A stretch of 25,426 bases of DNA from Yinghuangia elevatio (GCF_040649515.1 NZ_JBEZFP010000135.1:1-25426); one strand, 5' to 3'; shown: positions 14,198 to 22,768, counted from the stretch's first letter. Notes: a model not told the origin generated them from the sequence alone. Made by a program: numbers and translations.

Positions 14198-16870
14198 TCA
14201 GCGTCCCAGACGGCCCTTCACCATGCCTGTCATCGCCGAGAGTTCCTCGATGCGCATGCGGCTCGCCGCGACGAGGAACACCACGGCCATGGCCACGAGT
14301 CCGGCCAGCACCGCCGCGAGCGATCCGCCGAAGCCGACGCCCAGCGCGTTGGTGCACATGCGCGCTACGGCGAACGCGGCGACACCGCCGATCGCCGACG
14401 CGACGATCAAACGGGTGTACGTGCGTGCCACCCGCCGGCCGTCCAGGTCGGGGAGGTACGTCTTGAGCCGCCGCGCGGCGAGCATGACGCCGACGAGGTA
14501 GGCCGCCCCGTACGCCCCCGCCATGCCGACACCGGCCCACTTCGTGGGCAGCACCAGATAGGCGAGTCCGGACAGGGCGGCCGTAGTTGCCGCCACCCAC
14601 ACCGTGTTGAGGAACGGCGTACGCGTGTCCTCGTACGCGTAGAACCCGCGCAGCAGCACGTATTGCGCCGAGAAGGGGATGAGGCCGAGGCCGAGGGCCA
14701 TCAGCATGTACCCGATCCAGTGGGCGCTGTTGACGCCGGTGGGCGCGAAGATCAGGCCGCCGATGTCGCGGCCGAGCGCGACGAACACGACCGCACACGG
14801 CACGATCGCGACCGCGGACATGCGCAGGCCGGCCGAGATGTCGTCGCGTACCGAGGTCTTGTCGTTGTCGGCGGCGGCGCGCGACATCCGCGGCAGCATC
14901 GCCGCCATGACCGAGACGGTGATGACCGCCTGCGGGAACTGCCAGACCAGCAGGGCGTTCGTGTAGGCCGAGAAGCCGACACCCCAGGTGATGCCGTCCG
15001 TCTGCGCGTCGCTGTCGATCGCGTTCGCGAGCTGCGTGGTCACCAGGTAGCCGAGCTGGTTCGCCAGCACGAACAGGAACGTCCACTTCGCGAGCCCGGC
15101 CGCCTTGCCGAGCCCGTGCCCGCGCCAGTCGAAGCGCGGCCGGAAGTGGAACCGGGCCGCACGCAGGTAGGGCACCATCGCGAGTGCCTGCACGACCATG
15201 CCGAGCAATGTGCCGATGCCGAGCAGCCGCGCCTCGTCGGGCGTGATGCGCGCCGCCGTCATGCCGCTGCTGTGCTGCGTTCCGGCGACCCAGATGTAGA
15301 GGCCGAACGTGGCGATGATGACGAGGTTGTTGAGGACCGGGGTCCACATCATCGGGCCGTAGCGCTCACGGGCGTTGAGGATCTGCCCGAACATCACGTG
15401 CAGGCCCATGAAGAAGATGATCGGCAGGCAGTAGCGCGCGAAGGTGGTGGCCAGCTCGAATTCGGCCTCCTGCTCGGCGAGCGAGTTGGCCATTATCCGG
15501 ATCAGCCACGGTGCCGCGAAGACGGCGAGCGCGGTGAGCGCCAGCAGCAGCGTCATGACCAGCGTGAGCAGCCGGTTGGCGTACGCCTCGCCGCCGTCGT
15601 CGTCGTTGCGCATCGCGCGCACGAGCTGCGGCACGAAGACCGCGTTCAGCGCGCCGCCGCCGACGAGGATGTAGAGAAGGGTCGGCATCGTGTTCGCGAC
15701 GTTGTACGTGTTCGCGAACACCGCGGTGCCGAGCGCGGCGGCGATGACGAGGCTGCGGATGAAGCCGGTGATGCGCGAGACGATGGTGCCCGACGCCATC
15801 AGCGCGCTGGACCGCATCATGCCGGAGAGCCGGCCGCCCACCTTGCCGCCGACCGGGATGCCGGCCATGCGCTCTTCGGCGCCGCTGCCGGGCAGGCGGT
15901 AGACGGGCGACTGGGACGGGCCAGGGAGCGGCTCGATGAGGTCCGGTTCGGTGACCGTGAGCGAGCCGGCCGCGGCCGCCTCGGCGCGCTGGCGCGTCTC
16001 ATAGCGCTGGTACGCCTCGGTGTACGTCGGCATGCCGATCTCGCCGGTGAGGCCGAGGTGGATGCCGGTGAGCGTCTGGTCCATGAGCCAGCCGCCGGGG
16101 CGGTCGTAGTCGCCCCAGCCGCCGCCCGCGCCGTAGCCGCCGCCCGCGCCGCCGGAACCTCCCGAGCCGCCGCGCGGGCCGCCGGACGGCTCGTTCGCCG
16201 CCTGGGCCGCAGAGCGCCGCGAACGCCGCCGCTCGGGGGGAGGCTCGGGGGAGTACTGGCCGCCGTCCGGGCCGTAGCCGCCGCCTTGGTCGCCCTGGCC
16301 TTGGTCGCCCTGGGCTTGTCCCTGGCCGTAGCCGCCGTCCTGGCCCGGGCCGTACTGCTGTTGGTCGTACGGCTGCGGCGGGACCTGCGGGGCCCCGTAC
16401 TGCTGGGCCGCGTAAGGGTCGTTGGCGTACTGCGGGTCCTGATACTGCTGCTCGGGATACGGCTGCTGCTCGGGGTACTGCGGCGGCTGACCGCCGTAGG
16501 CCGCGTCGTACGGCTGCTGCCCGTAGCCCTGGCCCTGGTCGTAGCCCGGCTGATAGCCGGGGGCCCCGCCCGGCGCCTGCGGCGTCGGGGCGAACACGTC
16601 GTCGAGCCCGCCGCTCTGACCGCCGGGGTCGTCGCGGAACCACCCGTCGCCGCTCTGCTGCGGCGGGGCGGACTGCCAGCTGCCGGGCTCCGGGGGCGGG
16701 GGATAAGGGGAGTACTCCTGGGCCGGGTCGGAGTACTGCTGGCCGTACTGGCCCAGGTAGGGGTCCACCGGGCGCCGTTCGCCACGACGCGGGGAATACG
16801 GGTCGTGCCCGTCGGCCGGGTCGTCCGTGCCGCCGTCGTACGGCTGCCGCTCGTCTCTCCGGTCACTCAT
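14198..16870 (-). CDS. murJ: Lipid II flippase MurJ (MviN) with long Gln/Tyr/Pro-rich N-terminal extension
   Basis: MurJ moves lipid II across the cytoplasmic membrane for peptidoglycan synthesis. Of 890 residues, the last roughly 545 form the multi-pass MOP-superfamily core, about 14 helices. The core starts near 345 with SSALMASGTIVSRITGFIRS, and TYNVANTMPTLLYILVGGG, NAVFVPQLVRAM and FMGLHVMFGQILNARERYGP follow. The arginines of SRITGFIR match the transport-cavity set known in E. coli MurJ. The first roughly 300 residues are cytoplasmic and of low complexity, full of Tyr-Gly-Gln, Pro-Gln and Tyr-Pro-Glu-Gln units, then Gly-rich. ATG 16870 has GAGGA about 11 nt upstream. Unlike mycobacterial MviN, the protein ends with the membrane core (MVKGRLGR); the pseudokinase is the next gene. 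It follows the DUF6049 gene by 135 nt. Confidence 0.94.
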   Translation of the reverse strand: MSDRRDERQPYDGGTDDPADGHDPYSPRRGERRPVDPYLGQYGQQYSDPAQEYSPYPPPPEPGSWQSAPPQQSGDGWFRDDPGGQSGGLDDVFAPTPQAPGGAPGYQPGYDQGQGYGQQPYDAAYGGQPPQYPEQQPYPEQQYQDPQYANDPYAAQQYGAPQVPPQPYDQQQYGPGQDGGYGQGQAQGDQGQGDQGGGYGPDGGQYSPEPPPERRRSRRSAAQAANEPSGGPRGGSGGSGGAGGGYGAGGGWGDYDRPGGWLMDQTLTGIHLGLTGEIGMPTYTEAYQRYETRQRAEAAAAGSLTVTEPDLIEPLPGPSQSPVYRLPGSGAEERMAGIPVGGKVGGRLSGMMRSSALMASGTIVSRITGFIRSLVIAAALGTAVFANTYNVANTMPTLLYILVGGGALNAVFVPQLVRAMRNDDDGGEAYANRLLTLVMTLLLALTALAVFAAPWLIRIMANSLAEQEAEFELATTFARYCLPIIFFMGLHVMFGQILNARERYGPMMWTPVLNNLVIIATFGLYIWVAGTQHSSGMTAARITPDEARLLGIGTLLGMVVQALAMVPYLRAARFHFRPRFDWRGHGLGKAAGLAKWTFLFVLANQLGYLVTTQLANAIDSDAQTDGITWGVGFSAYTNALLVWQFPQAVITVSVMAAMLPRMSRAAADNDKTSVRDDISAGLRMSAVAIVPCAVVFVALGRDIGGLIFAPTGVNSAHWIGYMLMALGLGLIPFSAQYVLLRGFYAYEDTRTPFLNTVWVAATTAALSGLAYLVLPTKWAGVGMAGAYGAAYLVGVMLAARRLKTYLPDLDGRRVARTYTRLIVASAIGGVAAFAVARMCTNALGVGFGGSLAAVLAGLVAMAVVFLVAASRMRIEELSAMTGMVKGRLGR

Positions 16871-16977
16871 GCGGGCAGGTCCTCGTCTTCCGCTTCAGAT
16901 CGTCATGGTGGTCGGCTCCAGGTGCCTACTTTCTCATCCGGGGCCTGCTGAGGCGGTCCCCCGCGCCAAGTGTCCGC

Positions 16978-16987
16978 CGATATATCG
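16978..16987. promoter_or_regulatory. AT-rich palindrome upstream of murJ
   Basis: CGATATATCG is a 10-bp palindrome in the murJ-DUF6049 gap, notably AT-rich against the background. TTGTCG lies next to it on the minus strand, but no -10 fits at normal spacing. It may be an operator. Confidence 0.22.
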
Positions 16988-17005
16988 ACAAGAGGCGCAA
17001 ATCGG

Positions 17006-19348
17006 TCAAGCCGGTGCGTGATGGTCCTCCGGCCTGTCCCGGCTCGCGTGCCGCCTGGTGCCCCCCTCGATCCTTGCGTGCGCCCCCGGGCCGCCCGCCA
17101 CCGGGCCTTCCGGGTCGTGCGCCTCGCCCTCGCCCGCGTCGTCGGCACCTTCCGCCCCGGTCGGCGGCTCCTTGCGCCGCCGAATGTAGGCGCGGAGCGA
17201 GAACAGCGCGAGCAGCCCCGCGATCACCCCAATGATGCCCAACGTGATGCCGTCAATGCTGGTGGTGTTGACGTAGAACGTCTGCGTGGGCCCGAAGGCC
17301 TCCTTGCCGTCGGGGGTGAGCATCCGCACGTCGACGAGCACCTTGCCGTTGGCGGCCGACTGCGCGTCGACCGGGATGGCGATGGTGCGTCCACCGGGGA
17401 TCTCGACCTCGTGCGGCTGCGTCAGGTTCAGCCGGTTCGGCTGTCTGGAGACCACGTCCAGGCGGACCGTGATGGTCTGCTGCAGCCCGTTGATGATGGT
17501 GATCGGGATCGTGCCGTTGTCGCCGGACAACGTCACCGCGGTCTTCGGCGCGATGCGGACCAGTTGCTCCAGCACCCGCAGGCTCCGCGTCACGTCCAGC
17601 CGGTACGCGTCCGCGTCCATCGTCTCGCCGCGCCACGTGACCGACAGCGTGCGCAGGACCGCCGGTTCGTACGGGTCGCGGATCCGGCTCTTGTCCTCCA
17701 GGATCGCCGCGAACGTGTCCACACTGCGCTGCAGATCCGGGATCGACCGCAGGTAGCTGTCGGAGAACTCGGTGCGCTTGAGCCCGGGCGGGTACGCCCG
17801 CATCGTCCGCTCCTCGCCCGGCGCCGTCTCGGCGAGCGCGTCGAGCGAGGCCGTCTCGGCCCACCCGCCGGTTCCGGCGGCGACCGACATCGCCGCCGCG
17901 ATCGCCCGCCCGACCGCCGCGTCGAAGTGCCGGGGCGGCACGATCAACAGCGCGCGCTGCAGGGCCGGTTGCTCCATCGCGATGGTGAACAGCTCGGCGA
18001 TCAGCGCCTGCTGCAACCGCAGCTGCCCGTCCGGCCCGTCCGCCCCCTCGTCCAGCAGCACGTCGATGCGCGGGTCGGTGACCAGCGCCGCGGTGCCCGG
18101 CCCGACCTGGGAGCGCGTCGAAGTCGTGTGGTCCAGCTTGCTGCTGCGCGGCGGCATGCTCGCCCCCGACGCCACCACGATCGAGGAGCCCGTCGCCTTC
18201 GCGGTCTCCAGGATCGGCGGGTCCACCGCCCCGGCGATCGGCCAGGTGACGTCGCTGCGGACGGTCTTGCCGTCGAGCGTCGCGGTGGCCGTGGCCCTGC
18301 CGCGATCGACGGCCGCGCGCAGCTCCGGGAGCAGATCCGTCTTCGACTTGGTCGACGAGGCGTGCGCGACGGTGGCCACATCGGTGTCCGCGTACGGCAG
18401 CGCGACCACCGTGTCGTCGGCGACCGCCGCACGCAGCTGCCGGAGCCAGTCCGCCGCGGCCGCGGTTCCCTTGCCCGGCTCGGTCTCCTCCTCGGTACGC
18501 GGCGTCGCGGCGGCGGGGTCCGATTCGCGCCCGGCGTCGTCGCCCTCTTCGGTGTTCTTGTCCGCCGGCGGGTCGGTCCTGGGCGGTGCGACGCGGTACG
18601 GGGTCTCCATCGCGCGCACGGTGTCCAGCAGATCGGGGTCGACCACCCAGGTGACCCCCGGGATCTGCTGCCCCGTCTGGAGCAGCTGGTTCAGGCGCCC
18701 TTCGCCGGCCAGCTCGGCGGTCAGACCGTCGTTGGTGAAGACCGGCGTCTGGACCCGGTCGCCGATCGTCGTGCCGTCCAGCCGGGGCTGGTCGATCAGC
18801 GGCCACAGCACGCCGACCTGGGTCTTCTTCAGGCTGTTGAGGCCGTCCTTCGGAACCCAGGGCACGAGCACCTGCGACGACCCGACCTCGGAGCCGCCGT
18901 CGAGTGCCTGCACGGTCAGCCCGTGGACGGCGGCGTCGCCACCGAGCGACATCTTGTCCACGGGGACGGTGAAGGTGTCGGGCTGCGTGGCGCCGGCGGC
19001 GATGTGCGCGATCTGCTTCGTCGCCGAGGCGTCCCGGACGTCCCGGTTCGACCAGGAGTCCGGGGCGGCGAGGTCGCCGCGCAGCGTGAGCGCCTGGCTG
19101 ACCCGCAGCTTGACCGTCACCTGGTCCAGGTCGCGCCCCGAGTTGTTGACCACCTCGAACCTGACGGTCAGCGTGCCCTTCGGCTGCAGGACCGCCGGCG
19201 TCACGGCGGTCAGGACCACCTGGACGGGGGTACCGTCAGCGGCGTGCGCCGCACGCTGCAGCCCGGTCACGACGGCCGTCGCGGCCAGCACGAGGACGAG
19301 CACGAGGACGCCGACCGCGCGCCCGGCGCCGTCGCGGGTACGGGTCAC
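17006..19348 (-). CDS. DUF6049 family membrane-anchored exported protein
   Basis: A 780-residue protein of unknown biochemical function, matching the position of Rv3909 in M. tuberculosis and DUF6049 proteins in streptomycetes. An N-terminal hydrophobic segment (VGVLVLVLVLAATAVVTGL, then AHA) is a signal peptide or anchor. The large outer region begins with an Ig-like beta part (LTVRFEVVNNSGRDLDQVTV) and has a middle domain (VGVLWPLIDQPRL, WVVDPDLLDTV, ALPYADTDVA) resembling glycoside-hydrolase-like folds. A second beta-rich part ends GKEAFGPTQTFYVNTTS. One helix near 700-725 (GITLGIIGVIAGLLALFSL) precedes an acidic and basic cytoplasmic tail. GTG 19348 is chosen because it overlaps the Nudix stop in GTGA, implying coupling; the longer frame to 19441 has no support. 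Being just before murJ points to envelope assembly, by context only. Confidence 0.88.
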   Translation of the reverse strand: MTRTRDGAGRAVGVLVLVLVLAATAVVTGLQRAAHAADGTPVQVVLTAVTPAVLQPKGTLTVRFEVVNNSGRDLDQVTVKLRVSQALTLRGDLAAPDSWSNRDVRDASATKQIAHIAAGATQPDTFTVPVDKMSLGGDAAVHGLTVQALDGGSEVGSSQVLVPWVPKDGLNSLKKTQVGVLWPLIDQPRLDGTTIGDRVQTPVFTNDGLTAELAGEGRLNQLLQTGQQIPGVTWVVDPDLLDTVRAMETPYRVAPPRTDPPADKNTEEGDDAGRESDPAAATPRTEEETEPGKGTAAAADWLRQLRAAVADDTVVALPYADTDVATVAHASSTKSKTDLLPELRAAVDRGRATATATLDGKTVRSDVTWPIAGAVDPPILETAKATGSSIVVASGASMPPRSSKLDHTTSTRSQVGPGTAALVTDPRIDVLLDEGADGPDGQLRLQQALIAELFTIAMEQPALQRALLIVPPRHFDAAVGRAIAAAMSVAAGTGGWAETASLDALAETAPGEERTMRAYPPGLKRTEFSDSYLRSIPDLQRSVDTFAAILEDKSRIRDPYEPAVLRTLSVTWRGETMDADAYRLDVTRSLRVLEQLVRIAPKTAVTLSGDNGTIPITIINGLQQTITVRLDVVSRQPNRLNLTQPHEVEIPGGRTIAIPVDAQSAANGKVLVDVRMLTPDGKEAFGPTQTFYVNTTSIDGITLGIIGVIAGLLALFSLRAYIRRRKEPPTGAEGADDAGEGEAHDPEGPVAGGPGAHARIEGGTRRHASRDRPEDHHAPA

Positions 19349-19806
19349 GCGCTGTCCGCCAACAGCTCCGGCGCCCGTACGGCGAGCCGGCGCTCGTCCG
19401 GATACGCGAGCCTTGCCGACAGCGCACCCAACGGAACCCACGCGACCGCCTCGACCTCGATGTCTTCGTCGGACAAATCCCCGCCGGCCGCCTCCATCAG
19501 ATAATGGTGGACGGTCTTGTGCACCCGGCGGTCCGGAGCCGTGAACCAGTAGTCGATGACGCCCAGCGGGGCGAGGACACGGCCCACGATGCCGGTCTCC
19601 TCCTCGACTTCGCGAAGCGCCGCCTGGACCGCGCTCTCACCGTCTTCGATATGCCCTTTGGGCAGGGACCACAACAGACGGCCGCGGCGATCGCGTCGGG
19701 CGATCAGCGCGGCACGCAGTGTGTCCCTGTCCACAACGAGGCCACCGGCCGAGTGTTCCTCGACCGCCTTGAGCCTCCGCCGCGGCGGGGTGGTCTCAGA
19801 GGGCAT
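19345..19806 (-). CDS. Nudix hydrolase (MutT4-like)
   Basis: A 153-residue Nudix pyrophosphohydrolase. The Nudix box G-x5-E-x7-REUxEExGU is complete in GHIEDGESAVQAALREVEEE followed by TGI, with the metal-binding glutamates present. The strand LLWSLPKGHIEDG precedes it, and VHKTVHHYLMEAAGG and VEAVAWVPLGAL complete the fold. Substrate cannot be told; dinucleoside polyphosphates or oxidised nucleotides are typical. ATG 19806 has AGGA 7 nt upstream. It is the first gene of the minus-strand run, overlaps DUF6049 by 4 nt, and is divergent from the tRNA nucleotidyltransferase gene. This matches Rv3908 next to pcnA Rv3907c, from memory. Confidence 0.93.
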   Translation of the reverse strand: MPSETTPPRRRLKAVEEHSAGGLVVDRDTLRAALIARRDRRGRLLWSLPKGHIEDGESAVQAALREVEEETGIVGRVLAPLGVIDYWFTAPDRRVHKTVHHYLMEAAGGDLSDEDIEVEAVAWVPLGALSARLAYPDERRLAVRAPELLADSA

Positions 19807-19921
19807 CCTGAAATCCTAGTGCGCCGCGCCGTGGAGTTGGGTGACAAGATCACCCCATCGCAGCCCCGGGCTCCGATAAAGGTGACGATCCGCCCGCACG
19901 GTCCACGTACCCTTGTACGTC

Positions 19922-21433
19922 GTGCCCAACGCGAAGAACTCACCGCACGCCGCCGAGCAGGACCTTCCCGCGGCGGACGCCGACGTGCCGACCGACCGGC
20001 TGAACCTCGTCCAGCGCAGCGCCGTCACCGAACTGCTGCGCGTCGCCCCGGTCGCGGACGACCTCGCCCGCAGATTCGCGGCGGCCGGGCACCGGCTGGC
20101 CCTCGTCGGCGGCTCGGTGCGCGACGCGCTCCTCGGCAGGCTCGGCAACGACCTCGACTTCACCACCGACGCCCGCCCCGAGCAGGTGCTCGCCATCGTG
20201 CGGCCCTGGGCGGAGGCGGTGTGGGAGGTCGGGATCGCCTTCGGCACGGTGGGCTGCCGCAAGCAGGCTCCCAACGGTCACGACTTCCTCATCGAGATCA
20301 CCACGTACCGCTCGGAGGCGTACGACCGCACGTCGCGCAAGCCCGAGGTCAGCTACGGCGACTCGATCGAGGACGACCTGGTCCGCCGCGACTTCACGGT
20401 CAACGCGATGGCGGTCGACCTGCCCGCCGTCGACTTCGTCGACCCGTACGGCGGTCTGGAGGACCTCGCCGACCGCGTGCTGCGCACGCCCGGCACTCCC
20501 GAGGCGTCGTTCGGCGACGACCCGCTGCGCATGATGCGCGCCGCCCGGTTCGCCGCGCAGCTGGACTTCGACGTCGCGCCCGAGGTCGTCGCCGCGATGA
20601 CCGCGATGGCCGACCGCATCGACATCGTGTCGGCCGAGCGCGTACGCGACGAGTTCAACAAGCTCGTGCTCTCGCCGCACCCGCGCAAGGGCCTGCTGCT
20701 GCTGGTCGAGACCGGCATCGCGGCCCGGGTGATGCCCGAACTGCCCATGCTGCGCCTCGAATTGGACGAGCACCACCGGCACAAGGACGTCTACGAGCAC
20801 ACCCTGACCGTGCTCGAACAGGCGATGGACCTGGAGGCCCCGGGCGAGCCGGACCTCGTGCTGCGCCTTGCCGCGCTGCTGCACGACATCGGCAAGCCGC
20901 GCACGCGGCGCTTCGAGGACGACGGGCGCGTGTCGTTCCACCACCACGAGGTGGTCGGCGCGCACATGACGAAGAAGCGCATGAAGGCGCTGAAGTACCC
21001 GAAGGACATCACCGACGACGTGACGCGCCTGGTCGAACTGCACCTGCGCTTCCACGGCTACGGCACGGGGGAGTGGACGGACTCGGCGGTGCGCCGCTAC
21101 GTGCGGGACGCGGGTCCGCTGCTCGACCGCCTGCACAAGCTGACCCGCTCGGACTGCACGACGCGCAACCGCCGCCGCGCCGCCGCGCTCGCCCGCGCCT
21201 ACGACTCGCTGGAGGAGCGCATCGCCAAGCTCCAGGAGCAGGAGCAGTTGGACGCGATCCGCCCGGACCTGGACGGCAACGAGATCATGCGCATCCTCGA
21301 CGTGCCGCCGGGACCGCTGGTCGGGAAGGCGTACAAGCACATGCTCGAAATGCGCCTGGAGAACGGCCCGATGGACCACGACACAGCGGTCGCGGAGCTG
21401 CGCAAGTGGTGGGACCGGCAGACCGCCGGCTGA
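19922..21433 (+). CDS. CCA tRNA nucleotidyltransferase / poly(A) polymerase family (PcnA type) with HD domain
   Basis: A class II nucleotidyltransferase of 503 residues that adds CCA to tRNA 3' ends or adds nucleotides to RNA tails. The catalytic head has LVGGSVRDALLGRLGNDLDF, with the catalytic carboxylates in DLDF, then RDFTVNAMAVDL and the RNA-binding block FGDDPLRMMRAARFAAQL. An HD phosphohydrolase domain follows from about residue 280 (LLHDIGKPRTRRF, VSFHHHEVVGAHMTKKRMKAL). GTG 19922 gives MPNAKNS, like streptomycete versions from memory; TTG 19913 would add three residues. No Shine-Dalgarno is seen, and TACCCT 8 nt upstream might be the -10 of a leaderless message. It is divergent from the Nudix gene, with a 115-nt gap. 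CCA and poly(A) activities cannot be separated by eye. Confidence 0.93.
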   Translation: MPNAKNSPHAAEQDLPAADADVPTDRLNLVQRSAVTELLRVAPVADDLARRFAAAGHRLALVGGSVRDALLGRLGNDLDFTTDARPEQVLAIVRPWAEAVWEVGIAFGTVGCRKQAPNGHDFLIEITTYRSEAYDRTSRKPEVSYGDSIEDDLVRRDFTVNAMAVDLPAVDFVDPYGGLEDLADRVLRTPGTPEASFGDDPLRMMRAARFAAQLDFDVAPEVVAAMTAMADRIDIVSAERVRDEFNKLVLSPHPRKGLLLLVETGIAARVMPELPMLRLELDEHHRHKDVYEHTLTVLEQAMDLEAPGEPDLVLRLAALLHDIGKPRTRRFEDDGRVSFHHHEVVGAHMTKKRMKALKYPKDITDDVTRLVELHLRFHGYGTGEWTDSAVRRYVRDAGPLLDRLHKLTRSDCTTRNRRRAAALARAYDSLEERIAKLQEQEQLDAIRPDLDGNEIMRILDVPPGPLVGKAYKHMLEMRLENGPMDHDTAVAELRKWWDRQTAG

Positions 21434-21452
21434 CGCGACGTACAAATGGCGG

Positions 21453-21490
21453 TGGGGGCAGAACGGACATGGTCGTCCGTTCTGCCCCCA
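21453..21490. terminator. Hairpin terminator between convergent genes
   Basis: Perfect 16-bp arms (21453-21468 and 21475-21490), reading TGGGGGCAGAACGGAC on the left, close on a 6-nt loop. It lies 20 nt past the nucleotidyltransferase stop and 22 nt from the stop of the facing gene, so it can serve both. Confidence 0.88.
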
Positions 21491-21512
21491 GCCGTCGTTC
21501 CAGCAGTACTTC

Positions 21513-22061
21513 CTAGCCCTCCGGGACCGCGAGCGGGTCAGGGGCGTTCTCGTTGGCGTTCAGGCACAGCAGCGTCTCGGAGCTGCCCTCGTCGAGATAG
21601 AAGTAGACGCCCTCGCCCGCGCCCGACTTCCAGGCCGGGATCTCCTGGCACTTTTCGCCCTTGGTCGTGCCGGAGAACTTGCCGACGACGGTGTACTGGC
21701 CGGCGGGCGTGCCGCACTCGGCCTTCTTGATGTCGTCGCCGCCGTCCTTCTTGACGTGCTCCATGCAGTCGCCGACCTTGGCGGACTTCGCGGCGCTGTC
21801 GTCCTTGGTGAAGTACACGGCGGCGGCGACGATGACGACCACGACAGGCACGCCGATGCGTATGTACTTCATCCACGGCTTGCGGCGCGGCTGCTGGGGC
21901 GGAGTCCCGTAGTAGTTCGGCGGCTGCTGCTGGCCGTAGGGCGGCTGCTGCGGCGGCATCTGCGCCGGGTACGGCTGCTGCTGTCCGTAGGGCTGGGGCT
22001 GCTGTCCGTAGGGCGACTGGTCCGAGGGACCCTGCGGGCCGTTCGCGAACGGGTTGGACAC
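21513..22061 (-). CDS. LppU/SCO3897-family membrane-anchored protein
   Basis: A 182-residue protein. The first roughly 60 residues are cytoplasmic and rich in Gln, Pro, Tyr and Gly (QSPYGQQPQPYGQQQPYP), like the MurJ N-terminus in this window. One membrane helix (YIRIGVPVVVVIVAAAVYF) is followed by a compact outer domain with four cysteines: VGDCMEHV, KAECGTPAGQYTV, EKCQEIP and LLCLNANEN. That pattern and the VGDC/CGTPxxxYxV motifs fit the LppU/SCO3897 family, whose function is unknown. There is no lipobox, so the anchor is the helix itself. GTG 22061 has ACGGAGC upstream. It is convergent with the nucleotidyltransferase gene and lies 90 nt after a paralogue. Confidence 0.8.
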   Translation of the reverse strand: MSNPFANGPQGPSDQSPYGQQPQPYGQQQPYPAQMPPQQPPYGQQQPPNYYGTPPQQPRRKPWMKYIRIGVPVVVVIVAAAVYFTKDDSAAKSAKVGDCMEHVKKDGGDDIKKAECGTPAGQYTVVGKFSGTTKGEKCQEIPAWKSGAGEGVYFYLDEGSSETLLCLNANENAPDPLAVPEG

Positions 22062-22151
22062 GGGAGCTCCGTTTGTGTGGGGGCTGCGGGGGGATGTCGA
22101 GCGCCCGAAACCCTAGGGGGTGAGACCGACGACCGCATCCCCATAGATCCG

Positions 22152-22613
22152 CTACCGGCTGATGTCCATCACGCAGAGAAGGTCCTTGCGGTCGACGACG
22201 ATCGGGATGTTCGCGCCGGTGACCGAGCCGCACTGGGTGCCGTCAACCGTGTCCGGAATGATGGAAATGATCTGGTATTTCGCGCCGGGTGTTCCACACT
22301 CCGCAAGGTGCGGTGTACTGCCGGCCAGATCGTCGAGGCACGAACCCTCGCCGTACGCCCGCTTCTCGCCGCCCTGGAAGTAGAAGAACGCGCCCACGCC
22401 CACCACCGCGGTCAGCAGCAGTGTGAGCCCCATCACCAACGGGCTGAGCAGCACGCTGCGCTCGCGTGACGCCGCCTCGCGCCGCTCGCGCCGTCCGCCG
22501 TCCGTCACGGCCGGCGGGGCGGGGACCCGGGTGCCCTCCGGCGGCGTCGAATCCAGCCATGCGGGCACGTAGGGGACGCGGTCCGAATCAGACCCACTCG
22601 GGTAGTTGCTCAT
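22152..22613 (-). CDS. Second LppU/SCO3897-like membrane-anchored protein
   Basis: A 153-residue protein paralogous in plan to the gene at 21513. It has a short polar cytoplasmic part (YVPAWLDSTPPEGTRV, then RRERREAASRER), one membrane helix (VMGLTLLLTAVVGVGAFFYF) and an outer domain with four cysteines: GSCLDDLAG, LAECGTPGAKYQII, TQCGSVTG and LLCVMDI. The ECGTP-x2-(Q/K)Y-x-(V/I) block and cysteine order match its neighbour, though overall sequence has diverged and the Gln-rich tail is missing. ATG 22613 has CGGAGA about 9 nt upstream; the longer frame to 22646 lacks a site. Both genes are minus strand and may be co-transcribed, this one first. Function unknown. Confidence 0.78.
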   Translation of the reverse strand: MSNYPSGSDSDRVPYVPAWLDSTPPEGTRVPAPPAVTDGGRRERREAASRERSVLLSPLVMGLTLLLTAVVGVGAFFYFQGGEKRAYGEGSCLDDLAGSTPHLAECGTPGAKYQIISIIPDTVDGTQCGSVTGANIPIVVDRKDLLCVMDISR

Positions 22614-22656
22614 CTTCGGTCTCCGATGGGCATGAATGTGGCACAAGGCATGACTG

Positions 22657-22670
22657 AGCGATCGATCGCT
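22657..22670. promoter_or_regulatory. 14-bp palindrome upstream of the LppU-like pair
   Basis: AGCGATCGATCGCT is perfectly palindromic and sits 44 nt before the start of the gene at 22613, in the 155-nt gap to the MFS gene. A TAATCT hexamer lies just upstream on the minus strand. The position suits an operator. Confidence 0.35.
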
Positions 22671-22768
22671 GAGGCAGATTAGAGGGTCTTGCGCCGTTGC
22701 GCACTACTTGACGCTAAGTCGATACTTCGGAAGCCCGCAAGTAACGTTCTGCACACCGAAGATGGCGA

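Noticed and set aside
11131..14466. Open frame of 1111 codons on the plus strand
   Set aside because: It runs opposite sigM and the pseudokinase, is dominated by Arg, Gly, Val and Asp, and has no recognisable domain. High third-position GC on the coding strand opens such shadows. The same applies to the frames at 14156-16951, 16970-19504 and 19504-21516.
22708..22735. TTGACG as a plus-strand -35
   Set aside because: No acceptable -10 at 16-19 nt, and no plus-strand gene follows.
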